Shown here: positions 17,191 through 26,263 of the stretch, in pieces
Position numbering within the stretch: position 1 is the stretch's first letter
Layout: every line of letters begins with the position of its first letter
NCBI RefSeq assembly: GCF_047160095.1
Contig: NZ_AP038785.1
Span: forward strand, 2,232,001-2,296,000
Length of the DNA stretch: 64,000 bases
From: Rodentibacter abscessus
GTDB lineage: Bacteria > Pseudomonadota > Gammaproteobacteria > Enterobacterales > Pasteurellaceae
Direction of reading: 5' to 3'
Notes under the pieces: generated by a model
Database searches by the model: none
What the model was told of the DNA's origin: nothing
The model's input: only the letters and a program-made list of their open reading frames with translations
Program-made: the position numbers and the translations under genes

Positions 17191-18453
17191 ATGACGACTG
17201 TATCTGCTTTAGGGGCATTGGTGGCGTTAATCGTTGCCATCTTCCTTATTCTGAAAAAAGTTTCCCCCGCTTATGGAATGTTGGCTGGGGCGTTGGTCGG
17301 CGGATTGATTGGCGGTGCGGATTTATCTCAAACGGTAAGTTTGATGATTGGTGGCGCACAGGGGATTACCACCGCCGTGATGCGTATTTTAGCCGCCGGT
17401 GTGTTAGCAGGCGTATTGATTGAATCCGGTGCGGCAAATTCTATCGCAGAAACGATCACGAACAAACTCGGTGAAACGCGGGCATTACTTGCCTTAGCGT
17501 TGGCGACAATGATTTTAACTGCTGTGGGTGTGTTTGTAGATGTGGCGGTAATCACCGTATCACCCATTGCTCTTGCTTTGGCGCGTCGTACCGACTTATC
17601 TAAACCGGCGATTTTGTTAGCGATGATTGGCGGAGGGAAAGCGGGTAACATTATGTCGCCGAATCCAAATGCGATTGCTGCCGCCGATACTTTCCATTTG
17701 CCGCTCACCTCTGTAATGATGGCAGGTGTAATTCCGGCAATTTTCGGCTTGATTTTGACTTATGTTTTAGCCAAACGATTGATTAATAAAGGTTCTAAAG
17801 TAACGGATAAAGAAGTGGTTACCGTAGAAACTCAAAATTTACCGTCATTTTTAACCGCACTTGTCGCACCGCTTGTGGCGATTTTGTTACTTGCCCTTCG
17901 TCCATTATGCGATATTAAGGTTGATCCGCTTATTGCTTTACCCTTAGGTGGTTTAATCGGTGCGCTTTGTATGGGGAAATTACGTCAAGCGAATGGTTAT
18001 GCAATGAGTGGTTTAGGCAAAATGGCACCGGTGGCGATTATGTTGCTTGGAACAGGCGCATTGGCGGGCATTATTGCCAATTCAGGTTTAAAAGACGTAT
18101 TGATTCAAGGTTTGGAACATTCTGGCTTGCCGTCTTATATTCTTGCACCGATTTCAGGGGCATTAATGTCCTTGGCGACGGCTTCTACCACGGCAGGTAC
18201 GGCGGTTGCTTCTAACGTGTTTAGTGGCACATTGCTTGAACTTGGGGTAAGTGCTTTAGCCGGTGCGGCAATGATTCACGCCGGTGCTACAGTGTTCGAT
18301 CATATGCCGCACGGTTCATTCTTCCATGCAACGGGGGGAAGCGTGAATATGGAAATGAAAGAGCGTTTAAAACTCATTCCTTATGAGAGTGCGGTCGGTT
18401 TGATAATGACTATCGTCTCTACCTTAATTTTCGGCGTATTTAATTTATTCTAA
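17191..18453 (+). CDS. GntP-family permease (glycerate or sugar acid)
   Basis: A 420-residue membrane protein of the GntP family, with FVDVAVITVSPIALALARR, LAMIGGGKAGNIMSPNPNA and TASTTAGTAVASNVF; about eleven to twelve hydrophobic segments are visible. AGGAGAG at 17179 supports ATG 17191; the longer upstream frame from 17116 has no matching ribosome binding site. It lies between cdaR and a glycerate kinase gene (15 bases downstream), so glycerate is the most likely substrate. It is a diverged paralogue of the GntP permease at 10605. Confidence 0.88.
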   Translation: MTTVSALGALVALIVAIFLILKKVSPAYGMLAGALVGGLIGGADLSQTVSLMIGGAQGITTAVMRILAAGVLAGVLIESGAANSIAETITNKLGETRALLALALATMILTAVGVFVDVAVITVSPIALALARRTDLSKPAILLAMIGGGKAGNIMSPNPNAIAAADTFHLPLTSVMMAGVIPAIFGLILTYVLAKRLINKGSKVTDKEVVTVETQNLPSFLTALVAPLVAILLLALRPLCDIKVDPLIALPLGGLIGALCMGKLRQANGYAMSGLGKMAPVAIMLLGTGALAGIIANSGLKDVLIQGLEHSGLPSYILAPISGALMSLATASTTAGTAVASNVFSGTLLELGVSALAGAAMIHAGATVFDHMPHGSFFHATGGSVNMEMKERLKLIPYESAVGLIMTIVSTLIFGVFNLF

Positions 18454-18468
18454 ACACAGGAGGGCAAA

Positions 18469-19599
18469 ATGAAAATTGTGATTGCACCCGATTCTTTTAA
18501 AGAAAGTTTGACCGCACTTGAAGTGGCAACGGCGATTGAAACCGGCTTTAAACGTGTTTTTCCTGAGGCGGAATATGTGAAATTACCGATGGCAGATGGC
18601 GGTGAGGGCACGGTTCAGTCTTTAGTGGATGCGACTCAAGGTAAGCTTATCGAATGTGAAGTGACCGCACCTTTAGGCAATAAAGTGAAAAGTTTTTTCG
18701 GCTTATCCGGTGATGGTAAAACGGCGATTATTGAAATGGCTGCAGCTTCCGGTTTGCATTTGGTTCCGCCTGAAAAACGCAATCCATTAATTACGACCAG
18801 CTATGGCACGGGTGAATTGATTAAACAAGCACTTGAGCTTGGTGTGGAAAGATTCATTCTCGGTATTGGCGGCAGTGCGACCAATGATGGTGGTGTGGGA
18901 ATGTTACAAGCACTGGGATTGCAATGTTTGGATGCAGAAGGTAAACAAATCGGCTTTGGCGGAGGAGAGCTTATCAATATTGCTCAAATTGATGTTCGAC
19001 AGTTGGATCCGCGTTTGCACAATGTTCACATTGAAGTAGCCTGTGATGTTAATAATCCGCTTTGTGGTGAATGTGGTGCTTCTGCGATTTTCGGCCCACA
19101 GAAAGGCGCAATGCCTGAAATGGTAAAACAACTTGATATGGCGCTCGCACATTTTGCTGAAATCGCCGAACGTGATTGCGGTAAGCAAATCAAAGAGCTG
19201 GCAGGGGCAGGCGCAGCAGGTGGAATGGGCGGTGGATTATTATTGTTACCAAACGTACAGCTTAAAGCCGGTGTACAAATTGTGCTGGATACTCTACGTC
19301 TTGCGGATTATGTGAAAGATGCGGATTATGTGATTACTGGAGAAGGCCGAATGGATGCACAAAGCATTATGGGGAAAACCCCAATCGGTGTCGCCCGCAC
19401 GGCAAAACGGTTCAATAAACCGGTGATCGCCGTTGTCGGTTGCTTGCGTGAGGATTACGATGTGGTTTTCGCCCATGGCATTGATGCCGTCTTCCCTATC
19501 ATTCGTCAATTAGGTGATTTACCCGATATCCTAAAACAAGGCGAACAAAATCTCATTTCCGCCGCACAGAATGTCGCAAGAGTGTTGGCGTTGAAGTGA
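18469..19599 (+). CDS. glxK: Glycerate kinase (GarK/GlxK family)
   Basis: A 376-residue glycerate kinase of the GarK family, opening MKIVIAPDSFKESLTALEVA and carrying MADGGEGTVQSL, GIGGSATNDGGVGM and a C-terminal TGEGRMDAQS. It phosphorylates D-glycerate with ATP; family members of this type give 2-phosphoglycerate. AGGAGGG upstream supports ATG 18469. With the GntP permease just before it, it forms a minimal glycerate uptake and activation unit. It closes the sugar-acid island and is convergent with xerD. Confidence 0.93.
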   Translation: MKIVIAPDSFKESLTALEVATAIETGFKRVFPEAEYVKLPMADGGEGTVQSLVDATQGKLIECEVTAPLGNKVKSFFGLSGDGKTAIIEMAAASGLHLVPPEKRNPLITTSYGTGELIKQALELGVERFILGIGGSATNDGGVGMLQALGLQCLDAEGKQIGFGGGELINIAQIDVRQLDPRLHNVHIEVACDVNNPLCGECGASAIFGPQKGAMPEMVKQLDMALAHFAEIAERDCGKQIKELAGAGAAGGMGGGLLLLPNVQLKAGVQIVLDTLRLADYVKDADYVITGEGRMDAQSIMGKTPIGVARTAKRFNKPVIAVVGCLREDYDVVFAHGIDAVFPIIRQLGDLPDILKQGEQNLISAAQNVARVLALK

Positions 19600-19609
19600 T
19601 GTTTTAGAT

Positions 19610-19680
19610 AAAAGTGCGGTCGGAAAATGGGGGGAATTTTCGGTATCTACATAATAATGCGAATTTTGATCGCACTTTTT
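19610..19680. terminator. Uptake-signal pair between convergent glxK and xerD
   Basis: AAAAGTGCGGTC at 19610-19621 pairs with GATCGCACTTTT at 19668-19679, 12 bp with one G-T wobble, enclosing a 46-base loop that holds a smaller GAAAAT/ATTTTC hairpin. The right copy is a one-base variant of the uptake signal. It lies between two convergent genes and probably ends both. Confidence 0.45.
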
Positions 19681-19713
19681 TCATATCGAATTTCAGTAAA
19701 AATAAAATGCTTT

Positions 19714-20607
19714 TTATCCCCTAGGATGAAATCTTTCATGTAAGCGTTTCAACCGTTCTTTGGCAACATGGGTATAAATCTGGGTGGTGGATAAATCGCT
19801 ATGCCCAAGCAGCATTTGTACCACCCGTAAATCCGCACCGTGATTGACAAGATGAGTTGCGAAGGCGTGGCGTAGTACGTGAGGGGAAAGGGCTTCGGTG
19901 TCAATTTCCGCTAAAACCGCGTAATGTTTAACCCGATGCCAAAAGGTTTGGCGGGTCATTTGCCGAGTGCGTTGGCTGGGAAACACAATATCGCTGCTTT
20001 GCCCGTTTAATAATACGGGGCGACCATACAATACGAATTGACGTATCCAATAGGCGGCTTCTTCCCCCATTGGGACGATGCGTTCTTTATTGCCTTTGCC
20101 AATCACACGCACAACGCCTTGTTGCACATTCATATTTTCAATGGTTAGTGATACCAGTTCCGTTACGCGTAATCCTGTGGCATAAAGTAATTCCAGCATG
20201 GCTTTATCCCGTAGTTCAAGGGGGATCTCCACATTCGGCGTGTTGAGTAAATCACTGACTTGCTGTTCGCTTAAATATTTTGGTAAACGGTCGGGCAATT
20301 TCGGAGAACTGAGCATTGCACAGGGATCATCCGTGCGGTATTTTTCACGGTATAAATATTGAAACAATTTGCGCATTGCGCTCAACATTCGTGCGGTGGA
20401 GGTGGCTTTGTAGCCTTGTTCTAAACGTTCACCGAGAAAACCTTGCAAATCCACTGCATCTAGGGTTTCTAAGTTGAGATTTTTTTTATCTAACCAGTTG
20501 CAAAGTGCGGTCAGATCCAGCCGATAAGATTGCACGGTATTTTCAGAAAGTCCTTTTTCGATCCAATATTCGTTAAGGAATAAATCGACCAATGATAAGT
20601 TGTTCAT
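19714..20607 (-). CDS. xerD: Tyrosine recombinase XerD
   Basis: A 297-residue site-specific recombinase that with XerC resolves chromosome dimers at dif under FtsK control. The catalytic set is complete: Arg147 (TGLRVTEL), Lys171 (VIGKGNKER), His243 and Arg246 (SPHVLRHAFATHL), His269 (LLGHSDLSTT) and nucleophile Tyr278 (TQIYTHV). Length and N-terminal core-binding domain (WIEKGLSENTVQSYRLDL) mark it as XerD, not a phage integrase. It is the third gene of a leftward run proC-MFS-xerD, as in H. influenzae. Confidence 0.95.
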   Translation of the reverse strand: MNNLSLVDLFLNEYWIEKGLSENTVQSYRLDLTALCNWLDKKNLNLETLDAVDLQGFLGERLEQGYKATSTARMLSAMRKLFQYLYREKYRTDDPCAMLSSPKLPDRLPKYLSEQQVSDLLNTPNVEIPLELRDKAMLELLYATGLRVTELVSLTIENMNVQQGVVRVIGKGNKERIVPMGEEAAYWIRQFVLYGRPVLLNGQSSDIVFPSQRTRQMTRQTFWHRVKHYAVLAEIDTEALSPHVLRHAFATHLVNHGADLRVVQMLLGHSDLSTTQIYTHVAKERLKRLHERFHPRG

Positions 20608-20641
20608 ATTATCTTTTTCCTCGGGAACGAATTTTCCTCAA

Positions 20642-21808
20642 TTATTCATTTCGTTTTATTAAAAACGCATCCAATTTCCGTGGAATCACAAGGAAAGACA
20701 TTGCAGCAACGGCACTCATTGATAGGAATGTCATTGATGGAGAAATTGGGTAAATTACACCGGAAAGAGCAGTGAATAATGCAATCAATACACCGTTGGA
20801 AAGCCCGTTATATAAGCCTTGCAGCTTGGCAATGTGGTTTTGCGGTTGGGTGGTAATATAGCGCACGATAGCATAGTGGCAGGCAGCGTAAGTAATGCCA
20901 TGAGCCAGTTGCAGGGGTAATATTTCCCAAAAATTGTTTGCATAGGCCAAACCGAGCCAACGTAAAAGACAGACTAAGGCGGAAAGATAAAAAATCGTAC
21001 TTACCGCACGATTTTGAAACAATCGGCGGGAAAAGAAAAAGAGCAAAATCTCAGCAACAACACCGACCGCCCAAAGCAAACTTGTTTGCGAAACGGGAAT
21101 ACCAAGGCTTGTCCAATAAATGGTGCTATAGACATAATAGGCGGCGTGCGATCCTTGAATCAGCCCAACCGCAATCATCACACGTAGCGTGATGGGATTT
21201 TTCAATAATGCCAAAAAGCCGATTTGATTTTCAGTGCCATCTTGCAGCAGTTCATCTTTTGGTGGAATAGTGGGTTTGAGCAGTTGAATCATTGTATAAC
21301 ACAATAAAAGTGCGGTTAAAATCCACACGATATTTTGTTCACCCAATCGATCAATCATTCCGCCGAAGACGACAACCCCAAGGATAAAAGCAGCCGAACC
21401 TATCAAGCGCACTTTGCCATAGTCCAAGCCGATTTGGCGCTGCCAAGTGGAGGCTAAAGAATCACCGATAGGCATTCCGGCGGAATTTACCATAGCAAAT
21501 AATCCGATAGCGGAAAAAAGCAGCCAAAAATTATGGCTGACAAAGCTCATTGCCGCCATAATGACGGTTGAAGCCAAGGCGAGTAAACGCAAAGAATTAA
21601 TGATGTGCTCCGCTTTTTTAATCAACGCTGAAAAAAACATTCCGCCGATAAAACGGAAAATATAAGCACTGCCAATTACAAGCCCAATCATTTCTTCGCC
21701 GTATTGTTGGGATTTTAGCCACGCAGGAAAGAAAGGCAAAAATACGCCGTAAGCACAGTAATAGCCGAGAAAGCTCAAGGCAAGCCAATAAAAAGGATGA
21801 ATTTGCAT
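20642..21808 (-). CDS. MFS transporter, phenylpropionate permease (HcaT) type
   Basis: A 388-residue major facilitator protein with about twelve membrane segments, opening MQIHPFYWLALSFLGYYCAYGVF. It resembles the HcaT/nucleoside-proton-symporter-like group (YGEEMIGLVIGSAYIFRFIGG, FGKVRLIGSAAFI-like VRLIGSAAFILGV). No aromatic degradation genes are nearby, so the substrate is uncertain. The start overlaps the proC stop by one base (TAATG), so the two are translationally coupled. Confidence 0.82.
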   Translation of the reverse strand: MQIHPFYWLALSFLGYYCAYGVFLPFFPAWLKSQQYGEEMIGLVIGSAYIFRFIGGMFFSALIKKAEHIINSLRLLALASTVIMAAMSFVSHNFWLLFSAIGLFAMVNSAGMPIGDSLASTWQRQIGLDYGKVRLIGSAAFILGVVVFGGMIDRLGEQNIVWILTALLLCYTMIQLLKPTIPPKDELLQDGTENQIGFLALLKNPITLRVMIAVGLIQGSHAAYYVYSTIYWTSLGIPVSQTSLLWAVGVVAEILLFFFSRRLFQNRAVSTIFYLSALVCLLRWLGLAYANNFWEILPLQLAHGITYAACHYAIVRYITTQPQNHIAKLQGLYNGLSNGVLIALFTALSGVIYPISPSMTFLSMSAVAAMSFLVIPRKLDAFLIKRNE

Positions 21809-22626
21809 TAGAATAATTTTTCCATTTCTAGTGAACGTTCGGCACAGGCTTGCATTGCTTCTGTAACGATTTGATTAAATTGTCTTTGATTGAAAACATT
21901 TAATGCCGCTGCGGTTGTGCCGCCTTTGGAGGTGACATTTTCACGCAATGTTGAAAGTGCCGTTTGCGGATTTTCTATTACTATTTTGGCAGCTCCTAAC
22001 ATTGACTGTTGCACTAATTCACGGGCTGTTTCCGATTCAATATTCATTTCAATCAATGCTTGTTGCATTGCTTCCAGCATTAAAAAGAAATAAGCGGGGC
22101 TGCTGCCTGATGCTGCGGTAACAGCGTGCATTTGACTTTCATCTTCCACCCATCGGGTTTTCCCTACTGCACCGAGTAGATTTTGCGCAAAAGTGCGGTC
22201 GATTTCAGCTGTGTTTTGGGGTGCAAACAAACCTGCCATTCCCTCACCCGCTAATGACGGCGTATTCGGCATTACCCGAACGAGTGATTTAGCCGTTGGA
22301 ATCAATGCTTGCAAACGGGTTGTTGAAATCCCCGCCGCAATCGAAATTAATAATTTATTGGAAAAATCAACCGCACTTAATGGTGCGCATACTTCTGCCA
22401 TCATTTGAGGTTTTACGGCAAGTAAAATCGCCTCTGCACGGGTGGCACTTTCTACATTATCCGTTGAGGTGAGTGTACCAAGACGAGCAAAGAAAGCGCG
22501 TTTTTCTTCGTTAGGATCATTTACGATGATTTGTGTGGCGGGATAACCTTGCTTCAACAAGCCAAGTACGATTGCTTGTGCCATATTGCCACCGCCGATA
22601 AAGGCGATTAATTTCTGCTGCATCAT
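21808..22626 (-). CDS. proC: Pyrroline-5-carboxylate reductase ProC
   Basis: A 272-residue NAD(P)H-dependent enzyme that makes the last step of proline synthesis. It shows the N-terminal dinucleotide motif FIGGGNMAQAI and the C-terminal signature region (AASGSSPAYFFLMLEAM, then NVTSKGGTTAAALNVF). Two adjacent ATG codons begin the frame; AGGAA upstream serves either. It is divergent from rdgC across a 66-base gap and coupled to the downstream MFS gene. Confidence 0.95.
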   Translation of the reverse strand: MMQQKLIAFIGGGNMAQAIVLGLLKQGYPATQIIVNDPNEEKRAFFARLGTLTSTDNVESATRAEAILLAVKPQMMAEVCAPLSAVDFSNKLLISIAAGISTTRLQALIPTAKSLVRVMPNTPSLAGEGMAGLFAPQNTAEIDRTFAQNLLGAVGKTRWVEDESQMHAVTAASGSSPAYFFLMLEAMQQALIEMNIESETARELVQQSMLGAAKIVIENPQTALSTLRENVTSKGGTTAAALNVFNQRQFNQIVTEAMQACAERSLEMEKLF

Positions 22627-22692
22627 TTTTTTCCTATGGGTTTATGGGCTACAATGTATCGTATTTTACCCGATTATTAAGGAAGTTTTACG

Positions 22693-23601
22693 ATGTGGTT
22701 TAAAAATTTAATGACTTATAGGCTTACTAAACCCTTGGAATGGGATTTAACGGTTCTTCAAATGCAACTTGAAGATTGCCGCTTTCACCCTTGTAGTGCG
22801 CAAGATCAAAGTAAATTCGGTTGGTCCTCACCATTGAAAGGCACGGATATATTGTATTTTGCAGTGGGAAAACAGATCTTATTGGTGGCGAAAAAAGAAG
22901 AAAAAATACTCCCGGCGAATGTGGTGAAACGCGAGTTGGAGGAACGCATCGAAATGCTTGAACAAAAAGAAAGCCGCAAACTGAAAAAAGTGGAAAAACA
23001 AACCTTGAAGGATGATGTAGTAATGAATTTATTGCCACGAGCATTCAGTAAAAATCAACATACATCGTTATGGATTGATACGGAAAATAACTTTATTCAT
23101 ATTGATGCGGCTTCAAGTAAACGTGCGGAAGATGCTTTGGCGTTGTTGCGTAAAACCTTAGGTTCTCTGCCTGTTGTACCGCTTGCTTTTGTCAATGAGC
23201 CAAGCACGATTTTAACCAATTGGATTACTCAAGATAGCTTGCCTCATTGGTTGGTTGCGTTAGAAGAAGCGGAATTACGGGGAAGCCAAGAAGACAGTAT
23301 CATTCGTTGTAAAAAGCAACCCCTTGAAAATGAAGAAATTCTTGCGTTATTGCAAGAAGGTAAAAAAGTGGTGAGTAAATTAGCCTTAGAATGGGAAGAT
23401 ACCCTGAGTTTTGTATTCAATGAAGATTGCACGCTCAAACGTTTGAAATTTGCCGATGCGGTACGTGAAAAAAATGACGATATTCTCAAAGAGGATTTCG
23501 CCCAACGTTTCGATGCGGATTTTGTGTTAATGACGGGAATTCTTGCCAAGTTGACTGAAAATCTACTGGATGAATTCGGTGGCGAAAAGGCTAGACTGTA
23601 G
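22693..23601 (+). CDS. rdgC: Recombination-associated protein RdgC
   Basis: A 302-residue, nucleoid-associated, DNA-binding protein that forms a ring around duplex DNA and can limit RecA activity. The N-terminal MWFKNLMTYRLTKPLEWD, then FGWSSPL and LPRAFSKNQHTSLWID, are typical for RdgC. Next to proC as in H. influenzae. An uptake signal lies 17 bases after the stop. Confidence 0.95.
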   Translation: MWFKNLMTYRLTKPLEWDLTVLQMQLEDCRFHPCSAQDQSKFGWSSPLKGTDILYFAVGKQILLVAKKEEKILPANVVKRELEERIEMLEQKESRKLKKVEKQTLKDDVVMNLLPRAFSKNQHTSLWIDTENNFIHIDAASSKRAEDALALLRKTLGSLPVVPLAFVNEPSTILTNWITQDSLPHWLVALEEAELRGSQEDSIIRCKKQPLENEEILALLQEGKKVVSKLALEWEDTLSFVFNEDCTLKRLKFADAVREKNDDILKEDFAQRFDADFVLMTGILAKLTENLLDEFGGEKARL

Positions 23602-23997
23602 TATAGAAAGTGCGGTCGGAAATTTGTGATTATTCATTAGCTGCACAAAACGTTATTTTTGAATGAACACAGGGACGCCATATTTGGCGTCCGAATTTTA
23701 TATTTCATTGATGTTGTCATAATTTAATATAGTCGGATATTAAGCGTGACGCTCCTACACCATTTACTTAAATAAGTATTTCCCCTCTCCGCTAATTTTA
23801 ATCGTGTTTGACTTCAATAAAAGACCTAAAGAAAAAATGTTAAGAGGATCTCATTTTTAAATATTGCGCATTGATAAGGCATTCATTCAAGCATAGACTT
23901 GTTTCAGATTTACCATAAATGAGTGGATTACGCCGAAGGAAAGTTTCCCTCATTTAGATATTGTGATGAATTCAATTAGCTAGATAGGAGAAAAATT
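23602..23997. other. Intergenic region between rdgC and the PTS genes
   Basis: These 396 bases hold an uptake signal near 23610, a terminator-like hairpin at 23673-23692 (GGACGCCA / TGGCGTCC, 4-base loop, then GAATTTTA) that probably ends rdgC, and the leader of the PTS genes. TAAATGAG at 23916 and CTCATTTA at 23949 form a spaced inverted repeat that could be an operator. No coding sequence is seen. Confidence 0.6.
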
Positions 23998-24267
23998 ATG
24001 AAAATTATGGCTGTTTGCGGACATGGTATCGGTAGTAGCTTTATGATGGAAATGAACATCAAAAAAGCATTAAAAAAATTAGGGGTTGAGGCTGAAGTGG
24101 GACATACGGATTTAGCCTCTGTGACAGTGGATGATGCGGATATTTTTATTATGGCGCGTGATATTGCAGAAAGTAGCCCAATTCCGGCTGAACGGGTAAT
24201 TGTGATGAAAAACATTGTTAGTGTGGCAGAATTTGAAGAAAAACTTGCAGCATATTTTAATCGCTAA
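23998..24267 (+). CDS. PTS IIB subunit, ascorbate type
   Basis: An 89-residue, soluble PTS EIIB domain. The phosphorylated cysteine is Cys7 in MAVCGHGIGSSFMM, the P-loop-like site of the ascorbate (SgaB/UlaB) and lactose/cellobiose superfamily. The next gene codes for an ascorbate-type IIC, which decides the subfamily. It should pass phosphate from an EIIA to the incoming sugar. No EIIA gene is near, so the donor must be elsewhere. A TAGGAG ribosome binding site precedes the ATG. Confidence 0.88.
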   Translation: MKIMAVCGHGIGSSFMMEMNIKKALKKLGVEAEVGHTDLASVTVDDADIFIMARDIAESSPIPAERVIVMKNIVSVAEFEEKLAAYFNR

Positions 24268-24297
24268 TGTTGTTGCATTACCAACAAGGAGCATAAT

Positions 24298-25656
24298 ATG
24301 GAATCTATTCTTTTCTTTATTCTCGATATCCTTAAAGTTCCCTCTATTTTAGTGGGATTAATCGCCTTAATTGGCTTAGTCATACAGAAAAAATCATTTC
24401 CGGATGTGATTAAAGGGACGATTAAAACCATTCTCGGCTTTATCGTGTTAGGCGGTGGTGCAAGCGTTTTACTTGGTTCGCTTTCCCCATTAGGCGGAAT
24501 GTTTGAATACGGTTTTAATGTGCAAGGTATCATTCCGAATAATGAAGCCATCGTATCAATGGCAGTTGAAAAATACGGCACGGCAACCGCACTTATTATG
24601 GCGTTTGGTATGGTGGCGAATATTATCGTTGCACGTTTTACCCGTTTAAAATTTATTTTCTTAACCGGTCATCATACTTTCTATATGGCTTGTATGATAG
24701 CGGTAATCCTTACTGTGGCAGGTTTGGAGGGGGGAGAGTTAATTTTTACCGGCGCGCTCATTCTCGGTTTGATTATGGCGTTTTTCCCTGCGCTTGCCCA
24801 TTTCTATATGAAGAAAATCACGGAAAGTGATGATGTCGGGTTTGGGCATTTCGGGACGCTGGGTTATGTGCTTTCCGGTGCGATTGGTCAAGCGGTAGGG
24901 AAAGGTTCTAAATCGACCGAAGAAATGAATTTGCCGAAAAATTTGAGTTTTTTGCGTGATAGTTCTATTTCGATCTCTCTTACAATGATGGTGATTTATT
25001 TTATCCTTGCTATCGCTTCCGGCAGTGATTATGTCTCCACGCATTATAGCAACGGTCAACATTATCTTGTCTATGCCGCAATTCAAGCTATCACTTTTGC
25101 GGCGGGTGTGTTTATCATCTTACAAGGTGTGCGTCTAATTTTGGCAGAAATCGTGCCTGCCTTTACCGGTATTTCCGAAAAATTAGTGCCGAATGCCAAA
25201 CCGGCATTAGATTGCCCGATTGTGTTCCCTTATGCGCCTAATGCCGTATTGATCGGTTTTCTTTCCAGTTTTGTGGGAGGTATTGTCGGGCTTGCATTGT
25301 TAAATCAATTAAATTGGGTGTTAATTCTTCCAGGTGTTGTACCGCACTTTTTCTGTGGGGCGACTGCCGGTGTATTCGGTAATGCGACAGGAGGACGACG
25401 AGGGGCTATTTTAGGCGCCTTTGCACAGGGATTACTGATCACCTTCCTGCCCGTATTTTTGCTGCCGGTGTTGGGTTCGTTAGGTTTTGCGAATACTACT
25501 TTCTCTGATGCCGATTTTGGTGGGGTGGGAATTTTACTGGGCTATATGGCGCAATATTTTTCTAAAGATATGATCACATTCTCTATGGTGGGAATTTTTA
25601 TCGTACTTGTTATTTATAATTATGTTGCTAAGAAAACACCATCGGAAACAAATTAA
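24298..25656 (+). CDS. PTS IIC subunit, ascorbate (UlaA) type
   Basis: A 452-residue integral membrane permease of the ascorbate PTS family, with LKVPSILVGLIALIGLVIQK, FLTGHHTFYMACMI and HFFCGATAGVFGNATGGRRG and about ten to eleven hydrophobic segments. It starts 30 bases after the IIB gene with AAGGAG upstream. Enzymes of the usual ascorbate pathway (UlaD-G) and an UlaC-type IIA are not present within the window, so the substrate may be ascorbate or another acidic sugar. A terminator follows at 25676. Confidence 0.88.
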   Translation: MESILFFILDILKVPSILVGLIALIGLVIQKKSFPDVIKGTIKTILGFIVLGGGASVLLGSLSPLGGMFEYGFNVQGIIPNNEAIVSMAVEKYGTATALIMAFGMVANIIVARFTRLKFIFLTGHHTFYMACMIAVILTVAGLEGGELIFTGALILGLIMAFFPALAHFYMKKITESDDVGFGHFGTLGYVLSGAIGQAVGKGSKSTEEMNLPKNLSFLRDSSISISLTMMVIYFILAIASGSDYVSTHYSNGQHYLVYAAIQAITFAAGVFIILQGVRLILAEIVPAFTGISEKLVPNAKPALDCPIVFPYAPNAVLIGFLSSFVGGIVGLALLNQLNWVLILPGVVPHFFCGATAGVFGNATGGRRGAILGAFAQGLLITFLPVFLLPVLGSLGFANTTFSDADFGGVGILLGYMAQYFSKDMITFSMVGIFIVLVIYNYVAKKTPSETN

Positions 25657-25675
25657 AATTTTAAAATAATAAAAC

Positions 25676-25706
25676 GGGCTTGATGTTTTGAATTAAGCCC
25701 ATTTTT
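25676..25706 (+). terminator. Terminator after the ascorbate-type PTS genes
   Basis: GGGCTTGAT and ATTAAGCCC form a 9-bp stem with one G-T pair and a 7-base loop, followed by ATTTTT. Confidence 0.75.
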
Positions 25707-25708
25707 CA

Positions 25709-25727
25709 TTCCTTCCTTCCTTCCTTC
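25709..25727. repeat. Short TTCC tetranucleotide repeat
   Basis: Four TTCC units plus TTC lie between two convergent genes. Tetranucleotide tracts drive phase variation in some Pasteurellaceae genes, but this one is short and outside any coding frame or promoter spacer that I can see. Confidence 0.6.
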
Positions 25728-25759
25728 AGCAAAGTGCGGTAGAAAATTTACCTGTTTTT

Positions 25760-26263
25760 TTATTTCAATGTAATCGCATTGGCAAAACAGGCGATTTTAC
25801 ATTCCCCACACCCATTACAACATTCGTTATTTACCGTTAAATCCGGTGAAATGGCTTGCTGTGGGCAGAGGGTTTGGCAGTCGGTGCAGGAAATCTGCTG
25901 TTTGATTAAACAATCGGAAGAAAATTGTGGTCGGAGAAATGTATCTGCCGTGAAGTTGGGATCTAGGGCGTGTGTTGGACAGACTTTTGCACACTTGCCG
26001 CATAAATCACAAGGTGCGTAGTCTATTTCAAGCTCAGCACGATTTTGTTCTAATTGAATTAAACCATTGGGGCAAGCGAAAACGCATTCCCCACAACCAA
26101 TGCAAGCGGTCAAAAATAAATCTTCCCTCGCCGCAAAAGGTGGACGAGGGGGCTGATTTTTAACCTTTATCGATTCGCTCACTGTAAATAAACGGCGTAA
26201 TAAACCACGACGAGAGATTTGGTTATGGCTTAAATAAGCCTGATAATAGGCCTCGTTTTTCAT
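25760..26263 (-). CDS. NapF-like 4Fe-4S ferredoxin protein
   Basis: A 167-residue cytoplasmic iron-sulfur protein. Three cysteine-rich ferredoxin segments are visible: CIGCGECVFACPNG, CDLCGKCAKVCPTHAL and a C-terminal CNGCGECKIACF, plus a fourth cysteine group near CTDCQTLCP. It resembles NapF and other ferredoxins attached to Tat-exported molybdoenzyme operons. It is the last gene of the leftward dmsA-dmsB-dmsC-chaperone run and overlaps the chaperone stop by one base, so a role in maturing or feeding electrons to the reductase is likely. Confidence 0.85.
   Translation of the reverse strand: MKNEAYYQAYLSHNQISRRGLLRRLFTVSESIKVKNQPPRPPFAAREDLFLTACIGCGECVFACPNGLIQLEQNRAELEIDYAPCDLCGKCAKVCPTHALDPNFTADTFLRPQFSSDCLIKQQISCTDCQTLCPQQAISPDLTVNNECCNGCGECKIACFANAITLK

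Noticed and set aside
17328..17708. 126-codon open frame on the minus strand
   Set aside because: It is antisense within the second GntP permease; a frame mirroring membrane codons.
19714..20607. Tyrosine recombinase as sign of a mobile element
   Set aside because: All features mark it as the chromosomal XerD, in its usual neighbourhood; no attachment sites or cargo.
25709..25727. TTCC repeat as a phase-variation switch
   Set aside because: Only four full units, placed between convergent genes and outside any frame or promoter.
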